DNA of 64,000 nt from Eikenella halliae. Its GTDB lineage: Bacteria; Pseudomonadota; Gammaproteobacteria; Burkholderiales; Neisseriaceae. Both the position numbers and the translations under genes were made by a program. A model generated the notes under the pieces. The model made no database searches. It was not told the DNA's origin and saw only the letters and a list, made by a program, of their open reading frames with translations. The stretch is from contig NZ_LXSQ01000014.1 in the NCBI RefSeq assembly GCF_001648475.1, forward strand, positions 1 to 64,000, in the 5' to 3' direction. Every line of letters begins with the position of its first letter. Position 1 is the first letter of the stretch. This document shows, piece by piece, positions 17,657 to 25,803 of the stretch.

Positions 17657-17923
17657 ATGATAAGCAAGAAAAAATTCAATACTTTTATCGGAAGCATAGG
17701 CGCGGCAATCGGGATTTTTGTATTCATCGCCTATATTCCCCAAATTATCGCCAATTTGGATGGAGCAAAGGCGCAACCATGGCAACCTCTGTTTGCGGCA
17801 GTATCCTGTTTGATTTGGGTTTTATATGGTTGGAGTAAAGAACCCAAAAAAGACTGGATTTTGATTGTGCCCAATGCGGTTGGCGTGATATTGAGTTCTT
17901 TGACTTTTCTGACTGCACTTTAA
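17657..17923 (+). CDS. SemiSWEET-like (MtN3/PQ-loop) small transporter
   Basis: 88-residue protein with three predicted helices, the half-size unit of SWEET sugar transporters that works as a dimer. The PQ motif lies in IAYIPQIIANL (first helix), and the second helix ends VLYGWSKEPKKDW. The ATG at 17657 has AAAGGA upstream. It follows a perfect consensus promoter and is followed by a DUS-pair hairpin, so it is a single-gene unit. The substrate is unknown. Confidence 0.8.
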   Translation: MISKKKFNTFIGSIGAAIGIFVFIAYIPQIIANLDGAKAQPWQPLFAAVSCLIWVLYGWSKEPKKDWILIVPNAVGVILSSLTFLTAL

Positions 17924-17957
17924 AAACAACCGACGCGGTAGCGTAATCGTCATCGTA

Positions 17958-17997
17958 AAGGCTACCTGAAAACGATAAAAGGTTTTTCAGGTAGCCT
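17958..17997 (+). terminator. DUS-pair hairpin after the SemiSWEET gene
   Basis: AAGGCTACCTGAAAA and its complement are separated by about 10 bases, 35 bases past the stop codon. No T tract follows. Confidence 0.45.
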
Positions 17998-18030
17998 GAA
18001 ACCGTTTTTAAACCGGAAAAGGAAAATGCA

Positions 18031-18165
18031 ATGAAAACTGTCGCCGTTATTATCTTGGAACAGTTTGCCGACTGGGAATCCACTTTGCTGACTCCGGTTT
18101 TACAACAATTTGCCGGCGAAACGGTATTGCAGCCGCGTAAGATATTTAATGAAGAAGGGGTATAG
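18031..18165 (+). pseudogene. Truncated PfpI/DJ-1-family fragment
   Basis: A short reading frame with a good ribosome-binding site (AAAAGGAAAA) encodes 44 residues. The start, MKTVAVIILEQFADWE, reads like the first strand and helix of a DJ-1/PfpI (glutamine amidotransferase-like) protein. The rest of the fold, including the nucleophile elbow, is missing. After residue 36 the sequence becomes unrelated and stops. I read this as the 5' stub of a deleted gene; a functional micropeptide is less likely. Confidence 0.45.
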
Positions 18166-18379
18166 GCACCCCCGACCGAACGCCGGGCGGTTTTTTAGGC
18201 CGTCTGAAAACCCCGCCCGATTTGTCCTTTTGCCCGAAAGAAAGCCCGAACCATGCTGATTTAAAGAGGAGTCCTCTATTCTTCCCGATGAAATCGAAAA
18301 GGGAGCCAGTCTTTTGACAATGAAGACGATGCCTGGCCGATACCGAGAAACCGCCTGTCAATATTAAAGAATATCCGGT

Positions 18380-18778
18380 ATGTATTTCAGATTTACAATA
18401 TTCGCATTCGGCAACACCTTTAAACCAAGCCGGTTGATTAATCGGTTAAATACCAGCTTGGATATCAGCAGTTGTTTTGACACCGGCTGCCCGGGCGAGC
18501 TGGGCATCATTCAAGATTACGGCGGCCTCACGCTCAATCACAAAAATATATTTTCCAAACAATATCCCGACATTGAATATGAAAATGAATTTATTGATTT
18601 CTTCAAGCAAAATCACAGCCTGCTAATAGAATCTGGGGCAGACGACTTTAGGCTGATGATGGATGTGTATTGCTCGGGGCAATGCAATTTTGAAATATTC
18701 GACAAACTGTGGCTTGCCGAATTATCCCGCTACCATGTGAGTTTGCCCATTTCCGTGTATTTGACCAGGCAAGAATAA
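18380..18778 (+). CDS. Hypothetical protein in accessory cluster
   Basis: 132 residues, soluble, slightly acidic, with aromatic-rich segments. No signal peptide and no family that I recognise. The DNA is more A/T-rich than the neighbouring core genes. No strong ribosome-binding site is visible. Its size, composition and position next to a SUFU-domain gene would suit an orphan immunity protein of a polymorphic toxin system, but nothing in the sequence proves that. Confidence 0.55.
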   Translation: MYFRFTIFAFGNTFKPSRLINRLNTSLDISSCFDTGCPGELGIIQDYGGLTLNHKNIFSKQYPDIEYENEFIDFFKQNHSLLIESGADDFRLMMDVYCSGQCNFEIFDKLWLAELSRYHVSLPISVYLTRQE

Positions 18779-18909
18779 CGCACTTGTATGGGTTGCGCGA
18801 AACGCACGCAGGTTGGCTTCATTGAAAAAGCGCTTTTAGGAAACCCCGTTTCCCTTTCAAGGCTACCTGAAAAGTAGCCCGATACCCCACCATATAGGAG
18901 AACCTCAAC

Positions 18910-19593
18910 ATGACCGAACAAGAATACTGCCAAACCTTCGACGAAGACCAATCCGTCGGCTGGGACGCCATCGATGCCGAACTCAAAAAACTCTACGGCG
19001 ACACCGAACCGCGCCATTACGGCAGCATCATCAAATACTGGATGGGCGGCGAAGACCCACTGGACGGAACCAGCATCTACGACTGCAACGAACAGGCATT
19101 CCACCGCCACATCATCTCCTACGGCATGAGCGAACTCTATTTCAGCCCCGAAAGCGCCGATGCCGAATTCAGCAAATGGGGCTTCGAATTCACCTTCCGC
19201 ATCGCCCCCTGCGAACTCGACCCCGATTCCGACTATGGCACGCCGCACGAGCCCTTTTGGGCCATCAACGTAATGAACAACCTCGGCCGTTATGTGTTCG
19301 AAAGCGGCAAATGGTTCGAACCCTACCACTTCATCCCCGCCAACGGCCCGATTCGGAACGACACTGATACCGCCCTGGTCGGCATTGCCTTCGCCCCCGA
19401 CCCCAAACTGCCCGCCATCGGCACACCCAACGGTCAAGTCCAGTTCCTACAAATGGTCGGCCTCACCCAGGCCGAACTCGATTGGCTGTGGCAAGATCCT
19501 TCAACCGCCCGCTGCCAAGAGCTTATCGACAAAATGCGTGCCGACAACCCCCTGCTGATTACGGATTTGGCGCGCACGGAAAGCTATGTGTAG
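18910..19593 (+). CDS. SUFU (Suppressor of fused) domain protein
   Basis: 227 residues. The core HYGSIIKYWMGGEDPLDG, followed by ISYGMSELYF and WGFEFTFRI, matches bacterial SUFU-domain proteins. In bacteria this domain is common among immunity proteins of polymorphic toxin systems and in orphan immunity arrays. AGGAG lies 7 bases before the ATG. No toxin gene is visible nearby, so it may be an orphan immunity gene left from such a cassette. The domain assignment is firm; the biological role is inferred. Confidence 0.85.
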   Translation: MTEQEYCQTFDEDQSVGWDAIDAELKKLYGDTEPRHYGSIIKYWMGGEDPLDGTSIYDCNEQAFHRHIISYGMSELYFSPESADAEFSKWGFEFTFRIAPCELDPDSDYGTPHEPFWAINVMNNLGRYVFESGKWFEPYHFIPANGPIRNDTDTALVGIAFAPDPKLPAIGTPNGQVQFLQMVGLTQAELDWLWQDPSTARCQELIDKMRADNPLLITDLARTESYV

Positions 19594-19610
19594 CCTTAAG
19601 CCTGATGGAA

Positions 19611-19650
19611 AGGCTACCTGAAAACGAGAACAAGGATTTTCAGGTAGCCT
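19611..19650 (+). terminator. DUS-pair hairpin after the SUFU gene
   Basis: AGGCTACCTGAAAA and its complement lie 18 bases past the stop codon, directly before a decayed Correia-like element. Confidence 0.45.
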
Positions 19651-19656
19651 GTTTAA

Positions 19657-19746
19657 TATAGCGGGTTAAAAATAAAAATGATGCAAGGCGTACAAACGAT
19701 ACGTCCATGCAGGCCGACACCGTATCATGGCAATTTTAACCCACTG
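19657..19746 (+). repeat. Decayed Correia-like element (short subtype)
   Basis: Begins TATAGCGGGTTAAAA and ends near CAATTTTAACCCAC. The interior (GCAAGGCGTA...ACGTC...CCGACACC...ATCATGGCAATTTTAA) lines up with the intact element at 48028-48107, with substitutions. The right terminal repeat has lost its last bases. Confidence 0.6.
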
Positions 19747-19759
19747 CCAAAGGAATCCC

Positions 19760-20068
19760 ATGTCTTACTATCTCATACTCCGCAACCATACCGACCACCC
19801 CAACCAATGGCTGGAAGACGCCGACAAAGTGCGCCGCCTGCTCACCGAAGAATTCTTCCTGCAATGCGAAGACTGTAGGGGAAACCTCTGTTTCTATGGA
19901 ATGGGCGACGAAGACGATGAAGAAAGCTACGTTGAGCTGTCATACGAATTCAACGCGGACACAGGCCGCCACGAAATTTGGTCGGACAACCCCACATCCT
20001 CCTCAGCACACATCATGTATCAAATCGAACAGCAGCTGAGCGACGGCACCACTTTGGATGCCGAATAA
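19760..20068 (+). CDS. Hypothetical acidic protein in accessory cluster
   Basis: 102 residues, strongly acidic in the middle (GDEDDEESYVEL). It has a CEDCRGNLC triplet of cysteines and no membrane segment or signal peptide. AAAGGA precedes the ATG at 19760; a start 11 codons earlier would read through the decayed Correia element. No family recognised. Small acidic soluble proteins in such clusters are often immunity proteins, but this is only context. Confidence 0.55.
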   Translation: MSYYLILRNHTDHPNQWLEDADKVRRLLTEEFFLQCEDCRGNLCFYGMGDEDDEESYVELSYEFNADTGRHEIWSDNPTSSSAHIMYQIEQQLSDGTTLDAE

Positions 20069-20241
20069 ATACCGTGCCCAGTATTTTCAGGTAGCCTTAT
20101 AATGCCGCCTGAGCATCTGTCTGAATTACCAAACCAAGGCGCAGGCTGCTTTTGCCTGCTAGAGAGCACACTGCGCCGTTTACTCAATCAACCCGCGCTT
20201 TAGCAGGGCTAAGCAAGGGTGTTTCATCTTAGGAGATTATT

Positions 20242-20673
20242 ATGAAATTTGCCAAAATCATGGCCTTATGGCTGGCTTTGTCCGGCAGCGCGTTCGCAGC
20301 AGGCTTGGACGCATCCGATGCCGGCGACTATGTGCAGCTGGACAAAGACCAAAAGCCCACACAAATGCAGATGCGTTATTACCAGCGTGGCACGCAATGG
20401 GTGATGGACGGAAAATTCGGCGATGGCGAGTGGATGCCGGTGTGCCAAGGTACGGGTGAATGCCGCCTGCAAACTTCCCCTGCACGGAAAGTGCGCGAAT
20501 GGAAAGCCATGCTGCCCGCCGAACTCCAAGCCATGCCAATGGCGTGCATCCACAATAAGGCTTTTGCCTTCTGCCGCATGAGCAAGCCCGACAATCCGAA
20601 TATGCGCCTGTATTGGTGGTTCGCCTGGAAAGACGGGCAAAACTATGTGTTTGGCTTAAACCGCCTCCGCTAA
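20242..20673 (+). CDS. Secreted hypothetical protein
   Basis: 143 residues. A signal peptide ends SGSAFAA|G near residue 20. The mature part has four to five cysteines (VCQGTGEC, MACIHNKAFAFC), likely disulfide-bonded in the periplasm, and ends with aromatic LYWWFAWKDGQNYVFGL. AGGAG precedes the ATG. Family not recognised. It stands alone between non-coding stretches with a decayed GC-poor flank at 20069-20241 in which I see no gene. Confidence 0.65.
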   Translation: MKFAKIMALWLALSGSAFAAGLDASDAGDYVQLDKDQKPTQMQMRYYQRGTQWVMDGKFGDGEWMPVCQGTGECRLQTSPARKVREWKAMLPAELQAMPMACIHNKAFAFCRMSKPDNPNMRLYWWFAWKDGQNYVFGLNRLR

Positions 20674-20800
20674 TGCAGGAGCAAATCAAGTTTGCCGCCC
20701 GGATAGGTATGCCCAACAGTATGAATGCCGGATAAAACAGATTGGCGCTGCCGATTCTGCGCGAGCGGAAAAATAATGTGCAGCCTTAAGCCATCCCGAA

Positions 20801-20838
20801 AGGCTACCTGAAAATGCCCGGCCGTTTTCAGGTAGCCT
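20801..20838 (+). terminator. DUS-pair hairpin
   Basis: AGGCTACCTGAAAA and its complement with a 10-base loop, between the secreted protein gene and the cysteine-cluster gene. Confidence 0.4.
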
Positions 20839-20858
20839 CCTTATCTTCCGGAAACAAG

Positions 20859-21146
20859 ATGACCAACCCATCAACAGATGAAGCATTGGGCGCCGCCGCC
20901 ATAGCCGCGCACCCATTTTCATTCAAGAATAAAGCCTATCTGCTGCCACCCCAGCGTTGCGGCTGCTTCTCCTGCCTCGCCATCTTCCGCTCCACCGAGT
21001 TGGAGGAAAACGACTTTGTGCCGGAAGACAACGGGCAATACACGGCATGCTGCCCTTATTGCGGCATCGACAGCGTTATCGGCGAAAATTGCGGATACAC
21101 AATCACCCCGGAGTTATTGGCAACCATGAAGGACTATTGGTTTTAA
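20859..21146 (+). CDS. Small cytoplasmic protein with zinc-ribbon-like cysteines
   Basis: 95 residues with CGCFSC (near residue 34) and CCPYCG (near residue 65), a 4-cysteine arrangement suggestive of zinc binding. The middle (STELEENDFVPEDNGQYTACCPYC) resembles a family of small uncharacterised cytoplasmic proteins. The ATG at 20859 follows a weak GGAAAC. A longer reading would start inside the DUS hairpin. Function unknown. Confidence 0.6.
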   Translation: MTNPSTDEALGAAAIAAHPFSFKNKAYLLPPQRCGCFSCLAIFRSTELEENDFVPEDNGQYTACCPYCGIDSVIGENCGYTITPELLATMKDYWF

Positions 21147-21249
21147 AGGATGGGCATGCTGCAGAATGTTCAGGTAGCCTCTCCCGTCCACAATCCGCTA
21201 GAATACGCCCCTAACCGCCGCCTCTTGCGGCGCAAGCCAAGGAAACACC

Positions 21250-21729
21250 ATGAAAAAATATCTGATGCTGCCCCTTTTGCTGTTGTTGGCCGCCTGCGGC
21301 TTCCGCCTGGCCGGCAGCGACCCCGCGCTCAACCCGCCCCTGCCCTACCAAACCTGGGCCGTACAAGAAGGGCGCGAACTGCAGCAAAACATCGAAACCG
21401 AACTGCTGCGCCGACACGCCAAACTCGACAGCGCCTTTGCCGATGCCATCGTCAAAGTAACCGATATCCAAACCAATAAAAACATCCAAACCCTCAACCT
21501 CTCCGGCACGGTAACCGAATACCGGCTGGAGCTCAAAGTAGCCGCCCAAGCCTGGCGCGGTGAAAAAGCCCTGGGCGAGCCGATGATGATTACCGTATAC
21601 CGCACGCTGGACTACAGCGACAGCGAAATCCTCGGTAAACAAGAAGAAGAAGCCCAACTCTGGGCAGACATGCGCGTGGACGCCGCCCGCCAGCTCGTGC
21701 GCCGACTGGGCTACCTGAAAGCCGAATAA
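21250..21729 (+). CDS. lptE: LPS-assembly lipoprotein LptE
   Basis: 159-residue outer-membrane lipoprotein that plugs the LptD barrel in lipopolysaccharide export. The signal peptide has lipobox LAAC with the acylated Cys at 16, followed by GFRLAGS, typical of LptE. AAGGA precedes the ATG. Its stop overlaps the holA start by one base (TAATG), the conserved lptE-holA pairing of proteobacteria. The last codons (LGYLKAE) are encoded by a resident DUS. Confidence 0.92.
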   Translation: MKKYLMLPLLLLLAACGFRLAGSDPALNPPLPYQTWAVQEGRELQQNIETELLRRHAKLDSAFADAIVKVTDIQTNKNIQTLNLSGTVTEYRLELKVAAQAWRGEKALGEPMMITVYRTLDYSDSEILGKQEEEAQLWADMRVDAARQLVRRLGYLKAE

Positions 21730-22736
21730 TGGCCGCCATCAGCACCGAACGCCTGCTGCCGCAGCTCAAACAGCCCCTGCAAGCGCTGTATGTGCTGCAC
21801 GGCGAAGAAGCCCTGCTGCGGATAGAAGCCTTAGACGCCATCCGCGCCGCCGCCAAAGAGCAGGGCTACCTGAACCGCGAAACCCACACTCCCGACACCG
21901 CCGCCGACTGGCAAGACCTCCTTGCCTCCGCCAACAGCATCGGCCTGTTTGCCGAACTCAAACTGCTCGAAATCCACCTGCCCGGCGGCAAACCCGGCAA
22001 AGCCGGCGGCGAAGCCCTCGAACAACTGGCCGCCAACCTCCCGCCCGACACCGTAACCGTCATCCTCCTGCCCAAACTCGAGCGCACCCAAACCCAGGCC
22101 AAATGGTTTGCCGCCCTCAGCCGCAGCGGCACCGTGGTTGAAGCCAAAGCCGTTGATGCCCAGGCCCTGCCCGGCTGGATACGCGGCCGCCTCGCGCAGC
22201 ATCATTTATCTATCGACAACGAGGCGCTTGCTCTGTTTGCCGAACGCGTAGAAGGCAACCTCTTGGCCGCCAAGCAGGAAATCGACAAACTCTCCCTGCT
22301 CTACCCCGCCGGTCACGAATTGGGCATTGCCGAAACCGAAGCCGCCGTGGCCGACGTAGCCCGTTTCGACGTATTCCAGCTTGCCGCCGCCTGGATGAGC
22401 GGCGAGCCCGCCCGCGTGGTGCGCCTGCTCGAAGGCCTAGAAGCCGACGGCGAAGAACCCGTGATGCTGCTGTGGATGCTGGCCGACGACATCCGCACCC
22501 TCATCCGCCTCACTGCCGCCCTCAAACAAGGGCAAACCGTAGCCCAAGTGCGCAACAGCCTGCGCCTGTGGGGCAGCAAACAACAGCTAGCCCCCCTGGC
22601 CGTGCGCCGCATCCCCACCCCGCGCCTCATCGCCGCCCTGCAAGAATGCGCCCGCATCGACCGCATCATCAAAGGCGCGGAAACCGGCGAAGCCTGGCCC
22701 GCCATCCGACAGCTGCTGGTGAGTCTGGCCGGATAA
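21729..22736 (+). CDS. holA: DNA polymerase III delta subunit
   Basis: 335 residues, the clamp-loader subunit that opens the beta clamp. The N-terminal LYVLHGEEALLRIEALDAIR matches the delta family, and the middle carries the delta-type segment ALALFAERVEGNLLAAKQEIDKL. It is translationally coupled to lptE. It contains one DUS near residue 46 (GYLNRE). No terminator with a T tract is visible; the next 227 bases are repeat-derived. Confidence 0.93.
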   Translation: MAAISTERLLPQLKQPLQALYVLHGEEALLRIEALDAIRAAAKEQGYLNRETHTPDTAADWQDLLASANSIGLFAELKLLEIHLPGGKPGKAGGEALEQLAANLPPDTVTVILLPKLERTQTQAKWFAALSRSGTVVEAKAVDAQALPGWIRGRLAQHHLSIDNEALALFAERVEGNLLAAKQEIDKLSLLYPAGHELGIAETEAAVADVARFDVFQLAAAWMSGEPARVVRLLEGLEADGEEPVMLLWMLADDIRTLIRLTAALKQGQTVAQVRNSLRLWGSKQQLAPLAVRRIPTPRLIAALQECARIDRIIKGAETGEAWPAIRQLLVSLAG

Positions 22737-22767
22737 TTAGGTATCGGAATAACCGCAACCGGAAAGA

Positions 22768-22853
22768 TGTCCTAACAAAAAATGGGGCAGGCGCGCACCG
22801 AAAATAGTACAAACAGTACCGCAAACCAAAGCCTTATCGCCCCTTTTAGGACA
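22768..22853. repeat. Small inverted-repeat element in the holA downstream gap
   Basis: Imperfect terminal repeats TGTCCTAA...GGGGC (left, 22768-22788) and its complement GCCCC...TTAGGACA (right, to 22853) enclose about 50 bases containing AGTACAAACAGTACCGC, which resembles the inside of Correia-like elements. It may be a decayed miniature element. The rest of 22737-22963 holds one DUS pair (22863-22904). Confidence 0.35.
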
Positions 22854-22963
22854 GTAACTATATTTTCAGGTAGCCTCCCGCACACCGCAGAGGCTACCTG
22901 AAAATATCCGCCAGCAATATAGCAAGCTCATCACAACTTTTCACACAAAACCAAGGAAAAACC

Positions 22964-23419
22964 ATGTCCCCTAAAGCCAAAAAAATCCTCATCAGCGGCA
23001 CCCTGGCCCTCGCCCTTTTGGGCTGGCGCGGCTACGATGCTGTCAAGACCGTGAAACTGAAAGAGTTTGTCGAGCACTACAATGTGTTCATCAACAACGA
23101 AAACCGTTTCCTCACCCACCTAAACGAGCGCACCGATTTCGGCAGCGTGCCCGAAGCCGTGATGATGCCGGTGCGGCATAGTGCTGGGTTTATGGCCAAT
23201 TCCAACCGAGGCGGCTGCCACTCGATTCCCGATGATGCCCTGCTGGCCGAATGCACCAGTGCCTTTAGCGAATACCACAGCGTGCTGCAAGAAGTGGAAA
23301 AACAAGGGTTGGATGAGGCGCGGCTGAAACAGGTGCTTGAACGCGGTGCCCGTACGCACAGTATCATTACCCAAGTGGCCGCGAAGTTTCCGAGCCGGGT
23401 TCAGGTGCAGAATAATTAA
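22964..23419 (+). CDS. Hypothetical membrane-anchored protein
   Basis: 151 residues. A lysine-rich N-terminus and one hydrophobic segment (about 8-22) form an uncleaved anchor or signal peptide. The remainder is helical with two cysteines (GGCHSIPDDALLAEC). An AAGGAAAA ribosome-binding site precedes the ATG. Family not recognised. Its 3' end is followed by a bidirectional DUS hairpin shared with the convergent DUF1737-like gene. Confidence 0.6.
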   Translation: MSPKAKKILISGTLALALLGWRGYDAVKTVKLKEFVEHYNVFINNENRFLTHLNERTDFGSVPEAVMMPVRHSAGFMANSNRGGCHSIPDDALLAECTSAFSEYHSVLQEVEKQGLDEARLKQVLERGARTHSIITQVAAKFPSRVQVQNN

Positions 23420-23439
23420 TTACGCACCCAGACACCATA

Positions 23440-23470
23440 AAGGCTACCTGAAAACTTTTCAGGTAGCCTT
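23440..23470. terminator. Bidirectional DUS-pair hairpin between convergent genes
   Basis: AAGGCTACCTGAAAA and its complement separated by one base form a 15-bp stem. It lies between the 22964-23419 gene and the convergent 23487-23681 gene, the ideal place for a shared terminator. Confidence 0.6.
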
Positions 23471-23486
23471 TGCTATTTGCTGCACA

Positions 23487-23681
23487 TCAATATTCGCTCA
23501 AGGGCTTGTTCGGGTCGTATTGCGCCACTTCTTTCACAATCGCCTGCCCCACGCGCACGCCGTTATCGGTGTGCGCCATGGTCGGGCTGCCGTGCAGTTC
23601 CCAACCTTGTTGCAAGGCTTCGGTTACGCGGCGGCAGAACACGGAATCGTCTGTGCCGGTGAGCAAACGGTAAACTTTCAT
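23487..23681 (-). CDS. DUF1737-family small protein
   Basis: 64 residues. MKVYRLLTGTDDSVFCRRV, then ALQQGWELHGSPTM, then GQAIVKEV match the DUF1737 pattern of small soluble proteins. The ATG at 23681 follows GAGAG. An earlier in-frame start (23726) adds unconserved residues and is rejected. The biochemical role is unknown. Confidence 0.75.
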   Translation of the reverse strand: MKVYRLLTGTDDSVFCRRVTEALQQGWELHGSPTMAHTDNGVRVGQAIVKEVAQYDPNKPLSEY

Positions 23682-23812
23682 TATCTCTCTCCTCTTCAAT
23701 ACCGGCCATGAAGCATTGCCGCACACATGGCCATAAACAGGCTACCTGAAACTTTGCTTTGCTGCCCGGCGATTTAACGGCGTTGCAGTTTGGCCTTCAG
23801 GCAGCCTCCGTT

Positions 23813-24298
23813 TTAAAACAGGCTATCCACCGGATTGCCGCCACCCTCTCCGCCATCACCCCCGGGCTGGCGCGGCTGGGGCTGGGGCGCAGGTTTCACC
23901 GGCACCTCAACCGGTCGGATTTCGGTTTCCTGCGGAGCAATCGGCTGAATCGGCACTTCCTCGACGGGAGTAGTCGGCGCAGCGCGGCGCGGATTCGGGC
24001 GCTCTTCCGGCTCGGATGCCTGGGAGGCAGCATTCATATCGGCAGCAGACGGCGGGCTGTAGGTTTGCCCGCTTACAGCCGATGCGCCGTTAGGCTGCCA
24101 AATTTCCACGCCCTGCTGCGGCGCGGAAGCATCGCCGATTCCCATGCGGGCGCTATCCGGCCTGCTCAGCATCAGCCACACCATCGCCAGCAATACAATC
24201 ACCACGATAAACGCCACAATAAATAAAATCTGCACTGCTCGGCTGAATATACTGCGCGGCGGTTTTTTGTAAGAAGAAGGCATTTCTTTGCCGGACAT
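23813..24298 (-). CDS. Proline-rich membrane-anchored hypothetical protein
   Basis: 161 residues. A short cytoplasmic tail, one strong membrane helix (about 20-44), then a periplasmic Pro/Glu/Ala-rich low-complexity region with VPIQPIAPQ-type repeats and a Gly-rich end. AAGGA precedes the ATG. It is the last gene of a minus-strand series yraN - diaA/gmhA - dolP - this gene. No family recognised; the extended Pro-rich segment could span part of the periplasm. Confidence 0.65.
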   Translation of the reverse strand: MSGKEMPSSYKKPPRSIFSRAVQILFIVAFIVVIVLLAMVWLMLSRPDSARMGIGDASAPQQGVEIWQPNGASAVSGQTYSPPSAADMNAASQASEPEERPNPRRAAPTTPVEEVPIQPIAPQETEIRPVEVPVKPAPQPQPRQPGGDGGEGGGNPVDSLF

Positions 24299-24329
24299 GG
24301 GTTTTCCTTATGATTCCGAAACAGGGGGA

Positions 24330-24941
24330 TTAGCGCACATTACCGGGCACAAAGGTTTCATACAGCGTAACCACCTGCTGCACACCGGCAGTGGTGCTCA
24401 CGGTATTGCTAACCAGCGCCTGCTCTTCAGGCGTGAGGATGCCCATCACATAAGTAACGCCGTTATACGTTACCACTTTCACATGGTTGGCCGACACCCC
24501 CTTGGTGCCGATAAGCGTGGTGCGCACTTTGGAAGTAATCCATGAATCGCTGCTCACATCGCCGAAGCCGCGCTGGGCTGCGGAGGCTACCTGAATATAG
24601 TTGTAAACTTTCTGAGCGTTGGGCTGGGCGCGCGCCACGCGCTCCACAAACGCTTTGTCGGCCTCGCTGGCCACCAGGCCCATCAGCAGCACCTGGCGGT
24701 TGAAGCTCACTACAGAAAGCTTCGGCTCAAAGCCCTGCATGGTGTTGTTGTTGCGCAGATGAGTGAGTGCCGTGTTTTGGATGCGCACTTCCATCACTTG
24801 GTCATCAGCCTGCGCGCCGGTGCTGCGGCGGTCGGTGGCCGACATCACGCCGAATGCGCCAGCACCCACCAGCGCGGTAACACAGCCGGAGAGCGACAAC
24901 GGCAGCAGGCACAACAGCAGGAGGCGGAAACTTTTTTTCAT
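24330..24941 (-). CDS. dolP: BON-domain outer-membrane lipoprotein DolP
   Basis: 203-residue lipoprotein (lipobox LSGC, Cys20) with two BON domains: about residues 47-113 and 120-195, including GFGDVSSDSWITSKVRTTL and NGVTYVMGILT. DolP (YraP; GNA2091 in Neisseria) supports outer-membrane integrity and BAM function. The gene order yraN-diaA-dolP is the same as in E. coli. AAAGGA precedes the ATG. An uptake sequence lies inside the gene between the two domains (encoding IQVAS). Confidence 0.9.
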   Translation of the reverse strand: MKKSFRLLLLCLLPLSLSGCVTALVGAGAFGVMSATDRRSTGAQADDQVMEVRIQNTALTHLRNNNTMQGFEPKLSVVSFNRQVLLMGLVASEADKAFVERVARAQPNAQKVYNYIQVASAAQRGFGDVSSDSWITSKVRTTLIGTKGVSANHVKVVTYNGVTYVMGILTPEEQALVSNTVSTTAGVQQVVTLYETFVPGNVR

Positions 24942-24978
24942 GATTTATTGTCCTTTTGAGCGGAAATAGGTGAAGCGT

Positions 24979-25569
24979 TTATTCTTCAAACAAAGCGGTA
25001 TCGATATGATCGCACAGGGCGTGAATCAACAGGATATGGATTTCCTGAATCCGTGCCGTGCGTTGATGCGGCACATTGAGCAGCACATCGCCCTCAGCCA
25101 GCACACCGGCGATTTTGCCGCCGTCGCGCCCGGTGAGCGCCACCACGCTCATGCCCTGCTCGCGGGCGGCTTCGATGGCGGCAAGCACATTGCCGGAATT
25201 GCCGGACGTGGAAATCGCCACCAGCACATCGCCCGGGCGGCCGAGGGCAGACACTTGGCGGGCAAAAATCTGATCAAAGGCATAATCATTGCCGATGGCG
25301 GTGAGCGCGGAAGTATCGGTGGTGAGCGCGATGGCGCCCAGCGGCATGCGTTCTTTTTCAAAACGGCCGGTGAGCTCGGCGGCAAAATGCTGCGCATCGG
25401 CTGCCGAACCGCCGTTGCCGCACACCAAAATCTTGCCGTCGGCCATCAGCGAATCCAACAGCAACGCCGCGGCCCGCGCCGTCGGCTCGGCCAATTGTTC
25501 GGCACACTGCTGTTTGGCGGCAATGCTTTCCTGGAAATGCTGTAATACGCGTTGGGCGGCTGGGTTCAC
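24979..25569 (-). CDS. SIS-domain protein: DiaA or phosphoheptose isomerase GmhA
   Basis: 196 residues, a single SIS domain: CGNGGSAADAQHFAAELTGRF (sugar-phosphate site) and STSGNSGNVLAAIEAAREQG. GmhA makes the heptose precursor for LPS; DiaA binds DnaA. They are paralogous, and this context (yraN upstream, dolP downstream) is the diaA locus of E. coli, while Neisseria homologues at this place are usually named gmhA. The start is GTG at 25569; an in-frame stop supplied by a DUS lies just upstream, so no earlier start is possible. I cannot decide between the two roles. Confidence 0.85.
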   Translation of the reverse strand: MNPAAQRVLQHFQESIAAKQQCAEQLAEPTARAAALLLDSLMADGKILVCGNGGSAADAQHFAAELTGRFEKERMPLGAIALTTDTSALTAIGNDYAFDQIFARQVSALGRPGDVLVAISTSGNSGNVLAAIEAAREQGMSVVALTGRDGGKIAGVLAEGDVLLNVPHQRTARIQEIHILLIHALCDHIDTALFEE

Positions 25570-25803
25570 AACAGGCTACCTGAAAATAGTAAATGAGAAC
25601 GCCGGCTATTGTAGCGGCATATGCTGGTTTGAACAATTACCGATAACAGGTAAGCGGGAAGAGATTTGCTGAAAGCATTGGCTGCAATACGGCCAAAACA
25701 AGCAGCGCTAGTTCGGCGAAGCGCAACACACAATCACAAGTTTCAGCCAAGCCAAAAACCTCATCCTTTTTCAGCTAGCCTGTCTGCTCCACAACCGCCA
25801 GCT

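Noticed and set aside
18146..18361. A 71-codon minus-strand frame with an RRPKKPPG motif
   Set aside because: Spans a DUS-like sequence and low-complexity DNA, lacks a ribosome-binding site and overlaps the PfpI stub region.
18260..18367. A short plus-strand open stretch with LPDEIEKGASLLTMK-like residues before the 132-aa gene
   Set aside because: Protein-like but without a start codon, only about 35 codons long, and bounded by stops. It may be a relic, but I cannot support it.
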